From NCBI GenBank assembly GCA_016783995.1, contig JADHVN010000029.1:1-12819 (forward strand): a stretch of DNA of 12,819 nucleotides, read 5' to 3'. The notes under the pieces were generated by a model that was given only the letters and a program-made list of their open reading frames with translations, did not search any database and was not told the DNA's origin. A program made the position numbers and the translations under genes. Positions 6,796 to 12,819 of this stretch are shown piece by piece; position 1 is the first letter of the stretch; every line of letters starts with the position of its first letter. The stretch is from Actinomycetota bacterium. GTDB lineage: Bacteria; Actinomycetota; Humimicrobiia; Humimicrobiales; Humimicrobiaceae.

Positions 6796-7590
6796 TTGTT
6801 TAATTTTTTAAAAAGTTGGATAGGTTTAATAATAACAGTAATTCTTGTACCCTTAATTCTAGTCGTTGTTGGCAAGATGATTATATTCCCGGCAGATAAT
6901 TTAGAAGCTGCGCAAAAGCAATCAGAAACTAATGAAGTTGATAATATGAATAATCTAGCGAGTAATAATGAAGATTTAAACGAAGCTGATTTTACCGAAC
7001 AAGCTAATGCAGATTTTTCAAATGAGGCTACTGATGAGAACATTTCTGAATGTGATGGTAATATGGATAATTCAGTGGAAGAACCAGAAGAAGATGAAGA
7101 TATCATTAGAGAAGAAGCTGGAGAGGAGCAGGGATCAGCAGATGGGGAAGAAACAGTAAGTGAAAATGATAATCCTGGTCCAATCGAAGATCAGAATATT
7201 GATTTTAGTAATAGTGATGATTTTAGGATTGAAGTAGATTTAACCAAACAAAGAGTGTTTGTATATTATAAGGATAATTTGATAAAAGAAATGATCTGTT
7301 CTGGAGGAGCCGACCAGTCGCCAACTCCTCAGGGAGAGTTTGAAACCTCTGATAAAATTAAGTATTCATGGGTAGAAAGGTTTGATGTAGGAGCTTTTTA
7401 CTGGACAAGGTTTTACAAAAAATATCTTTTCCACAGTGTTCCTTTTGATAAAAATAGAGAGATGATTATAGAGGAATATGAAAAACTTGGAAGCCCTGCA
7501 AGTCATGGGTGTATTAGACTAAAGTTAGAAGAAGCAAAATGGTTATACGAAAAGCTCCCATCAGGTGTAAGAGTAATAATATACAAATGA
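6796..7590 (+). CDS. Membrane-anchored L,D-transpeptidase (YkuD domain) with acidic linker
   Basis: Probably forms 3-3 cross-links in peptidoglycan or attaches proteins to it, outside the membrane. The TTG 6796 start has GAGG (6785-6788) with a 7-nt gap. The protein has 264 residues. A single transmembrane segment (about 8-30) is an uncleaved-type anchor. A linker (about 33-142) holds about 38 Asp/Glu and only two Lys/Arg, plus many Asn. The YkuD domain fills about 143-264. Its catalytic motif is intact: His213 and, downstream, SHGCIRL with Cys239 as nucleophile and Arg241. The acidic linker is low complexity and could keep the domain at a distance from the membrane or bind cations; that is inference. 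It has no evident link to the cofactor genes on either side and has its own likely promoter. It converges with mobA. The specific reaction is not shown by the sequence. Confidence 0.88.
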   Translation: MFNFLKSWIGLIITVILVPLILVVVGKMIIFPADNLEAAQKQSETNEVDNMNNLASNNEDLNEADFTEQANADFSNEATDENISECDGNMDNSVEEPEEDEDIIREEAGEEQGSADGEETVSENDNPGPIEDQNIDFSNSDDFRIEVDLTKQRVFVYYKDNLIKEMICSGGADQSPTPQGEFETSDKIKYSWVERFDVGAFYWTRFYKKYLFHSVPFDKNREMIIEEYEKLGSPASHGCIRLKLEEAKWLYEKLPSGVRVIIYK

Positions 7591-7606
7591 AAATAAATCC
7601 CTATGC

Positions 7607-7621
7607 TTTGGATATTCCAAA
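7607..7621. repeat. Short inverted repeat between convergent genes
   Basis: TTTGGA (7607-7612), loop TAT, TCCAAA (7616-7621), in the 99-nt gap between the transpeptidase gene and the end of mobA. The left arm extended (TTTGGATAT, 7607-7615) also matches ATATCCAAA at 7680-7688, next to the mobA stop. No T-run follows on either strand, so it is not a canonical intrinsic terminator, although it sits where a bidirectional one would be expected. Confidence 0.3.
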
Positions 7622-7689
7622 AGTGGCCTCTGCCAGTATAAATTTATCAAACATAGATACCAGATAATAGATAACTTTAATATCCAAAC

Positions 7690-8583
7690 TTACCTGAAGA
7701 AAAAATCAGTCCATTTTTCAACAAATGAAGTAGCTGTATTCGATGATATATTCTTATTTTGCCACAAACATTTAAACTTATGATAATCCTCCAATCTGTT
7801 AATATTAAAAAAATTAAGGCTATCTATCCCATTTTGCTTAAGCTTATTAATTGAAATTACTTCAATATCCAGATAGTTAAAAATATCCGATATTTTATAT
7901 TTTTGTTTTCCTATATTTTCTTTTAAGATACCAAGACAATTTTTGGAATACAATCCACAGAGGACTTCAAAACCTTTTTCGGTTTTAATTATATATGCAT
8001 CCCTTTTCTTAGAATAATTATAGGATATTGTTGCTGGCTCACTGCTGCTTGGTTCTTCAGTATTTATTCCGGATTCATAAACCAATGATTTTAACAAATT
8101 ATAAGAAATAAAAGGCATATCAAACGCAATAATTATGGAATAGAAATATGATGCATTCGCAAGGCTTGTATAGATGCCGATTACAGGACCCTTTCCTTTA
8201 TGGCCTGGTGTAATTTTTTCAGAATTAGTGATATTTAAGGAATTACTTGTATTTAAATTGTCAACATCACTTTCATCTAAAATAATTCTTATATTTTGAA
8301 AGGCTGAATTTTTTTTAGCAAAATCATTGAAATCTATTTTTAGATTAGAAGCCTGTATTTTTTCGAAATTATATTTTTTTTGATATGTCCTGATTTTGTT
8401 CAATTCGGAAAATAAAGTCGGGTAGTTGCTCTTTGAAGTGCTTACTATTATTTCATCACAAAAAAAACTTAATTTAAAAATCTGGTCTATAAATAATGGT
8501 ACATTACCAACTTTGATTTTCAATTTATTGAAATTAAATCTACTGCTCTTACCCCCTGCTAGTACTATTCCTGTCAGATTCAT
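7690..8583 (-). CDS. mobA: Molybdenum cofactor guanylyltransferase, MobA-like, enlarged
   Basis: Predicted to transfer GMP from GTP to the metal-pterin, making the bis-guanine dinucleotide cofactor that formate dehydrogenases of this type need. The N-terminal nucleotidyltransferase motif VLAGGKSSRF (7-16) is followed by the conserved Lys20 and VGNVPL. GPVIGIYTSL (132-141), the metal-binding AFDMPFIS (153-160) and the closing NINRLEDY (260-267) all match MobA. At 297 residues it is clearly longer than typical MobA (about 200). The extra length lies mainly at about 52-97 and 105-128, low-complexity and Asn/Ser/Lys-rich, plus a tail after about 268. Its start codon overlaps the fdhD stop (ATGA, 8580-8583), so the two are probably translationally coupled. 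A related NTP-transferase role cannot be excluded, but the fdhD and formate dehydrogenase context strongly favours MobA. Confidence 0.85.
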   Translation of the reverse strand: MNLTGIVLAGGKSSRFNFNKLKIKVGNVPLFIDQIFKLSFFCDEIIVSTSKSNYPTLFSELNKIRTYQKKYNFEKIQASNLKIDFNDFAKKNSAFQNIRIILDESDVDNLNTSNSLNITNSEKITPGHKGKGPVIGIYTSLANASYFYSIIIAFDMPFISYNLLKSLVYESGINTEEPSSSEPATISYNYSKKRDAYIIKTEKGFEVLCGLYSKNCLGILKENIGKQKYKISDIFNYLDIEVISINKLKQNGIDSLNFFNINRLEDYHKFKCLWQNKNISSNTATSFVEKWTDFFFR

Positions 8584-9416
8584 TTTAGTACTCTCCTTGG
8601 CCAGGAATAAATATTAAACCTGCCACTTCTGGCGTAACCAATAACAGTTAAATTTATTTTTTTTGCAAGGGCAGTAGCACTAAAAGTCACAGAAGAATTT
8701 GTGACCATGATTGGAATTTGCATTCTACAAATCTTATAAATTACATCAATGCCCAGTCTGCCTGTAGTAAATATAATCTTATCTTCAGGGGACAACCTTT
8801 TTATTAACATAAAGCCGGCAATTTTATCAATACAGTTATGTCTTCCAATATCTTCCTCCAGGTTTAATAAATTACCATCCTTGTTAAATAAGGCAGCGCT
8901 GTGCAAACCGCCAAATTCTTTCTTGTACTTTTGCTGATTTAGGGTTTCCCTATTTAGGGTAAGCACAACACCAGACGCAACTGTGAGATTGCTCTTTATT
9001 TTCTTCAAACCTTTTTCAAATATGAAATCGTCAATACTGCCGCATTCTGAAGATATGAATTTTAAACTGTCTAAATATCTGGTTTTATCCTTAACAATGG
9101 CAGCACTTACTTCAATTTTTAAAGTCAAATCATTACTGCTAATGATTTTATTCATATCATGACGGCAAATCTTTAAAAGTTCTATATCTGAATAGTTCTC
9201 AATGTAACCGTTATTAACTAAATAACCAACTGTAAGTTCAATCAGACTAGCGGGTGAGCATGAAATTGTTGAAATAGCATTGCCATTTAAGGAAATTGTA
9301 AGAAGCAATTCAAAAGGGATAATGTCTATTAGGTTAGTCTTACCTGAAGAAGCTTTAATTTTTTCAATTTTAATTTTTTTACCTAATTTTGAAATTCCAC
9401 CTTCCAATTTTTCCAT
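8580..9416 (-). CDS. fdhD: Formate dehydrogenase sulfurtransferase FdhD
   Basis: FdhD carries sulfur from a cysteine desulfurase to the metal-pterin cofactor before insertion into formate dehydrogenase, an essential maturation step. The 278 residues show ISCSPASLIELTVGYL (51-66), GGLHSAAL (169-176), EEDIGRHNCIDK (187-198), FTTGR (216-220) and the C-terminal YARSGRFNIYS (261-271), the cofactor-binding family signature. In the mobile sulfur-transfer loop only one cysteine is present (Cys125 in SSECGS), whereas the E. coli protein has a CxxC pair; single-Cys members exist, so activity is still likely. The ATG at 9416 has AAGGA about 11 nt upstream, directly after the fdhA stop, and there are only 19 nt between the two genes. 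Its 3' end overlaps mobA by 4 nt. The operon position next to its client enzyme is typical. Confidence 0.93.
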   Translation of the reverse strand: MEKLEGGISKLGKKIKIEKIKASSGKTNLIDIIPFELLLTISLNGNAISTISCSPASLIELTVGYLVNNGYIENYSDIELLKICRHDMNKIISSNDLTLKIEVSAAIVKDKTRYLDSLKFISSECGSIDDFIFEKGLKKIKSNLTVASGVVLTLNRETLNQQKYKKEFGGLHSAALFNKDGNLLNLEEDIGRHNCIDKIAGFMLIKRLSPEDKIIFTTGRLGIDVIYKICRMQIPIMVTNSSVTFSATALAKKINLTVIGYARSGRFNIYSWPRRVLK

Positions 9417-9435
9417 ACTTTCGCAATTCCTTTTT

Positions 9436-12204
9436 TCATATCTTTTTCAAACTTACAGCGCAGACCTTAAACTCCGGAATCTTTGCTTCAGGGTCCAAGG
9501 CAGGATTAGTTAGAACATTGGCGGGAGAATCTGCATAATGAAACGGCATAAATACCACTCCTTTTTTGATTTTGGAACTTACAAGCGATAATGCTGTAAC
9601 AGCACCTCTCCTTGACTCGACTTTTACCCTGTCCCTGTTTTTAATCCCAAGGTTTTTTGCATCATCTGTATTGATTTGAACAAGATTTGAAGGAGCAATT
9701 TCGTTTAAACCCTTGACTTTTCCTGTCATTGTCATGGTGTGGAACTGGTGCAATATTCTACCGGTAGTTAGAATATAAGGGTACTTTTCGCTCACAACTT
9801 CTGCCGGTGGTGTATATTTGACAGGAATGAACCTGCCCTTGCCACGTGTAAAATTTTTTGTATGAAGAATGCTTGTACCGGGGTCACCATACTTCCTGCA
9901 TGGCCACTGAAGAGCTCCTCTTTCAAGTCTTTCATAAGTTATGCCACCATATATCGGTGTTAAACTTGCAATCTCATCCATGATTTCAGCAGCATTATTA
10001 TAATTCATGGGATAACCCATCCTGTTTGACAGCATACAGATAATTTTCCAGTCTTCAAGTGCACTGCCTGGAGCGTTAACCGCTTTTCTTACTCTCTGAA
10101 CTCTTCTATCAGTATTTGTAAATGTCCCTTCTTTTTCGGCAAAACATGCACCTGGCAAAATAACGTCCGCAAATTCACCTGTCTCAGTTAAAAAGATATC
10201 CTGAACTACAAGTAGTTCAAGCTTTTCCAGGGCTTTTGCTACATGAAGTATGTCCGGATCGCTAAGCATCAGATTTTCACCCATTACATAGATAGCTTTT
10301 ATACTACCCGAATTTGCGCCTTCAATTATTTCAGTTACCGTTAAGCCTTTCCTGGATGGTAAAGGTTTTCCCCATTTTTTTTCAAATTCCAATCTAATAT
10401 TATCATTTTCGACACCCTGATATCCGCTCAACATATCAGGTAGTGCACCCATATCACATGCTCCCTGCACATTGTTCTGGCCCCTCAGAGGATTTACTCC
10501 TGCACCTTTTCTACCGATATTACCTGTCAGTAGTGCCAGATCTGCCAGAGCAATAACATTAGCTGTGCCGCAGGTATGCTGGGTAATTCCCATTGCATAA
10601 AATATCAGGGCATTTTTGGCAGACCCGTAGATTTTTGCTGCCTCAATAAGGCTTTGCTTATCCACTCCTGATATTTCTGCTACTTTTTCTGCAGTGTATG
10701 CAGAGAAACATTTGGGAAATTTATCAAAATCCTCGGCTCTGCTGTCAATAAATTCTTTATTATAGAGACCTTTGTTATAAATTATCTTCATAATTCCAAG
10801 AATAATAGCAATGTCTGTTCCCGGTTTTTGTTTTAGGTGTATAGTTGCATGTTTTGTTATTGGAATATTTCGTGGGTCAATAACAATTAACTTTAATCCA
10901 TATTCCTGAACACATCTTATAATTTCATAACCTATAACCGGATGGGTTTCTGTTGTATTTGACCCGATTATTATTGCAACATCTGAGTGTTTTATATCTT
11001 CAACCGAATTTGTCATTGCGCCACTTCCGAAAGTCTGGATCAAACCTGTAACTGTTGAAGCATGACATAGCCTTGCACAATGATCTATATTATTTGTACC
11101 TACCACTGCGCGCGCAAATTTGGACATTAAAAAGTTTTCCTCATTTGTACATTTTGCTGAGCTAAGGATTGCAATGGAATCAGAGCCGTATTTTTTCTTT
11201 ATTGCTGTTAATTTATCTGAAACAGTCGCCAGTGCTTTCTCCCAGCTTACCTTCTTTAATTTCCCATCTTTTGTTTTTATCATTGGATGACTAATCCTCT
11301 CAGAGCTGCTTACAAAGTCCAGGCCAAATTTACCCTTAGCACACAAATTACCCCTGTTTACATGCTTTCCTATTTCAGATGATACATTGACAATTTTATT
11401 GTTTTTTATATGCAGATCAATCACACAGCCGACACCACAATAAGGGCAAACTGTCTGAATTTTTTTTACTTCCCAAATACGGGCTTTTCCAATGTAAGAC
11501 TTGGGTTGAAGTGCACCTGCGGGACAGGTGGAAATACAATTGCCGCAGAATACACAATCTGTATTTTTTAATGATTGTTCGAAAGCAGGAATAATCTCAC
11601 ATTCGAAACCTCTGCCGGCATAACCAATAGCACTTGCGCCAACAACATTGTCGCACATCCTGACACATCTTCCACAAAGTATGCATTTCTCATTATCCCT
11701 GAATATAAACGGGTTATCCTCGAGAACTTTTTTTTCGTGTATTTTTCCCTTATAGGTGACATCTTTGACATCGTAAATATAAGCCAGGTCCTGAAGAGCA
11801 CAATTGCTACAGGATTCACAGGTCATGCAATCTAAAGGGTGATCGGATATTATTAATTCCAGATTTATCCTGACCAGTTCATTTATATGAGGAGTATTTG
11901 TTTTGATCTTCATTCCCTCCCGCACATTTGTTACACAGGAGGCAACGGCTTCCGGTATTCCCTCCACTTCAACAATGCAAAGCCTGCACGTACCCTGGGG
12001 TTTAAGCCTCGGGTCAAAACAGAGATGAGGTATAAAAATATTATTTTCAAGACATGCTTCCAGAATACTTTTATCTGGTGAAGTATAAATAGCCTTATTA
12101 TTAATATATATTTTTATTTTGGTGTTTGAGCTACCCGCAATTTTTACAGCTTCCTTCCCTTTTACTTCTTTAGCAGCCTTATCGGTTGAATTACTTTTTG
12201 GCAT
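9436..12204 (-). CDS. fdhA: NAD(P)-linked formate dehydrogenase catalytic subunit (Cys form)
   Basis: Catalytic subunit oxidising formate to CO2, or the reverse, at a W- or Mo-bis-pterin guanine dinucleotide site. The ATG start has AGGGAG (12210-12215) with a 5-nt gap. Its 922 residues are arranged as: a Lys-rich leader (1-28); a [2Fe-2S] domain (Cys62, 73, 76, 90); a His-Cys cluster (His122, Cys126, 129, 135); two ferredoxin clusters (Cys174, 177, 180, 184 and Cys217, 220, 223, 227); and the pterin-enzyme [4Fe-4S] site (Cys253, 256, 260, 288). The metal ligand is Cys380 (RLCHAS, codon TGT at 11067-11065), with His381 beside it; it is not selenocysteine. The formate dehydrogenase signature LRGQNNVQGACDMG follows, and the C-terminal pterin-binding domain is complete. 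This architecture matches soluble NuoG-like catalytic subunits, and a NuoF-like subunit is encoded just upstream. Tungsten use is inferred from tupABC. Confidence 0.95.
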   Translation of the reverse strand: MPKSNSTDKAAKEVKGKEAVKIAGSSNTKIKIYINNKAIYTSPDKSILEACLENNIFIPHLCFDPRLKPQGTCRLCIVEVEGIPEAVASCVTNVREGMKIKTNTPHINELVRINLELIISDHPLDCMTCESCSNCALQDLAYIYDVKDVTYKGKIHEKKVLEDNPFIFRDNEKCILCGRCVRMCDNVVGASAIGYAGRGFECEIIPAFEQSLKNTDCVFCGNCISTCPAGALQPKSYIGKARIWEVKKIQTVCPYCGVGCVIDLHIKNNKIVNVSSEIGKHVNRGNLCAKGKFGLDFVSSSERISHPMIKTKDGKLKKVSWEKALATVSDKLTAIKKKYGSDSIAILSSAKCTNEENFLMSKFARAVVGTNNIDHCARLCHASTVTGLIQTFGSGAMTNSVEDIKHSDVAIIIGSNTTETHPVIGYEIIRCVQEYGLKLIVIDPRNIPITKHATIHLKQKPGTDIAIILGIMKIIYNKGLYNKEFIDSRAEDFDKFPKCFSAYTAEKVAEISGVDKQSLIEAAKIYGSAKNALIFYAMGITQHTCGTANVIALADLALLTGNIGRKGAGVNPLRGQNNVQGACDMGALPDMLSGYQGVENDNIRLEFEKKWGKPLPSRKGLTVTEIIEGANSGSIKAIYVMGENLMLSDPDILHVAKALEKLELLVVQDIFLTETGEFADVILPGACFAEKEGTFTNTDRRVQRVRKAVNAPGSALEDWKIICMLSNRMGYPMNYNNAAEIMDEIASLTPIYGGITYERLERGALQWPCRKYGDPGTSILHTKNFTRGKGRFIPVKYTPPAEVVSEKYPYILTTGRILHQFHTMTMTGKVKGLNEIAPSNLVQINTDDAKNLGIKNRDRVKVESRRGAVTALSLVSSKIKKGVVFMPFHYADSPANVLTNPALDPEAKIPEFKVCAVSLKKI

Positions 12205-12243
12205 TTAAACTCCCTGCCGTACTATGTTTAATTTATTATGTAT

Positions 12244-12819
12244 TTAGACTTTTTTAACCTTACCATGCAGCCTTTTGCATGATTTCCGGGTAATAATGTG
12301 AGCTTTATATTCTTCACTGAAATATTTTAAAGTACTCAGTATAGGATTAGGAGCAGTTTGTCCTAAGCCACAAAGTGATGTCTCTTTTATCATACAACCT
12401 AATTTCTCTAATTTTTCAATATCTCCTTTTTCTCCTTCTCCTTTAGTAATTCTTTCTAGTATTTCTAGCATCCTTCTGGTACCAATTCTGCATGGTACGC
12501 ACTGCCCACAGGATTCTTCTTGAATGAAATCCATGAAATATCTTGAAAGGTCTACCATACAAGTATCCTCATCTAAAACTATCATCCCGCCTGAGCCCAT
12601 TATTGCACCAACTTCTTTCACTTTCTCATAGTCCACAGGAATATCAAGGAATTTTTCAGGAATACATCCTCCAGACGGTCCTCCTATTTGCACAGCTTTA
12701 AACTTTTTCCCTCCTGCTATCCCGCCACCAATTTTATAAATGATATCTCTTAAGGTCATACCCATCGGGACTTCAACAAGGCCAACATTATTCGCAGCCC
12801 CTGCCAGGGCAAATATTTT
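12244..12819 (-). CDS. NuoF/HydB-like NAD(P)H-binding flavoprotein subunit (N-terminal part outside window)
   Basis: Electron-transfer partner of the formate dehydrogenase, expected to carry FMN and one [4Fe-4S] cluster and to reduce or oxidise NAD(P). The frame is open to the window edge; the visible 191 residues are the C-terminal part and begin [20 protein letters not shown], a NuoF/HydB motif. GGPSGGCIP (about 47-55) is the conserved nucleotide/flavin region. The cluster ligands are Cys104, Cys107, Cys110 (CGQCVPC) and Cys150 ([10 protein letters not shown]). The protein ends soon after YKAHI, without the C-terminal double-cluster ferredoxin domain found in many HydB proteins. The stop is 39 nt before the catalytic subunit start, consistent with one operon. 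A NuoE-like partner may lie just beyond the window, which I cannot see. NAD versus NADP use and electron bifurcation cannot be judged. Confidence 0.92.
   Translation of the reverse strand, partial: KIFALAGAANNVGLVEVPMGMTLRDIIYKIGGGIAGGKKFKAVQIGGPSGGCIPEKFLDIPVDYEKVKEVGAIMGSGGMIVLDEDTCMVDLSRYFMDFIQEESCGQCVPCRIGTRRMLEILERITKGEGEKGDIEKLEKLGCMIKETSLCGLGQTAPNPILSTLKYFSEEYKAHIITRKSCKRLHGKVKKV

Noticed and set aside
11568..11835. Short open frames on both strands inside the fdhA iron-sulfur region
   Set aside because: Shadows of the cysteine-rich fdhA frame, with no independent coding evidence.

Overview
The window is a tungsten (or molybdenum) cofactor and formate dehydrogenase locus from an AT-rich, probably anaerobic bacterium. 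All metabolic genes I recognise belong to one theme: take up tungstate, build pyranopterin, insert the metal, make the guanine-dinucleotide form, and load it into a soluble NAD(P)-linked formate dehydrogenase. AT-rich, Lys/Ile/Glu-rich coding, strong AGGAGG-type ribosome binding sites, frequent TTG/GTG starts, a predicted lipoprotein tungstate receptor and a membrane-anchored L,D-transpeptidase fit a low-GC acetogen-like or syntroph-like lineage (Clostridia, Atribacterota or similar). The sequence alone does not decide which.

Plus strand, 1-6401: moeA (5' end outside the window), tupA, tupB, tupC, moaA, moaC, a single-domain MOSC protein and mogA. The genes are closely packed. tupB/tupC overlap by 19 nt, the moaC ribosome binding site overlaps the moaA stop codon, and the MOSC gene follows moaC by 4 nt. 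The longest gap in this array, 85 nt before mogA, holds an AT-only palindrome. Genes for the molybdopterin synthase subunits (moaD, moaE) are not in the window.

Middle, 6402-7689: a gene-poor AT-rich stretch carries what looks like the decayed end of a minus-strand gene and a plausible sigma-70-type promoter. It is followed by a plus-strand YkuD-family L,D-transpeptidase with a long acidic linker, unrelated to the cofactor theme. It converges on the minus-strand operon across about 100 nt with no canonical terminator.

Minus strand, 12819-7690: an operon read right to left, a NuoF-like flavoprotein subunit (its N-terminal part outside the window), a 922-residue formate dehydrogenase catalytic subunit with NuoG-like iron-sulfur domains and an active-site cysteine, fdhD and a mobA-like guanylyltransferase. 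fdhD and mobA share an ATGA stop/start overlap. The enzyme is thus encoded with its sulfur-transfer maturation factor and the last cofactor-modifying enzyme, while metal uptake and earlier cofactor steps are on the opposite strand.

I see no clearly novel system. The points most worth checking are the tungsten-dedicated arrangement with a cysteine enzyme, the enlarged MobA, the TupC C-terminal extension, the gene remnant at 6480-6706 and the acidic-linker transpeptidase.
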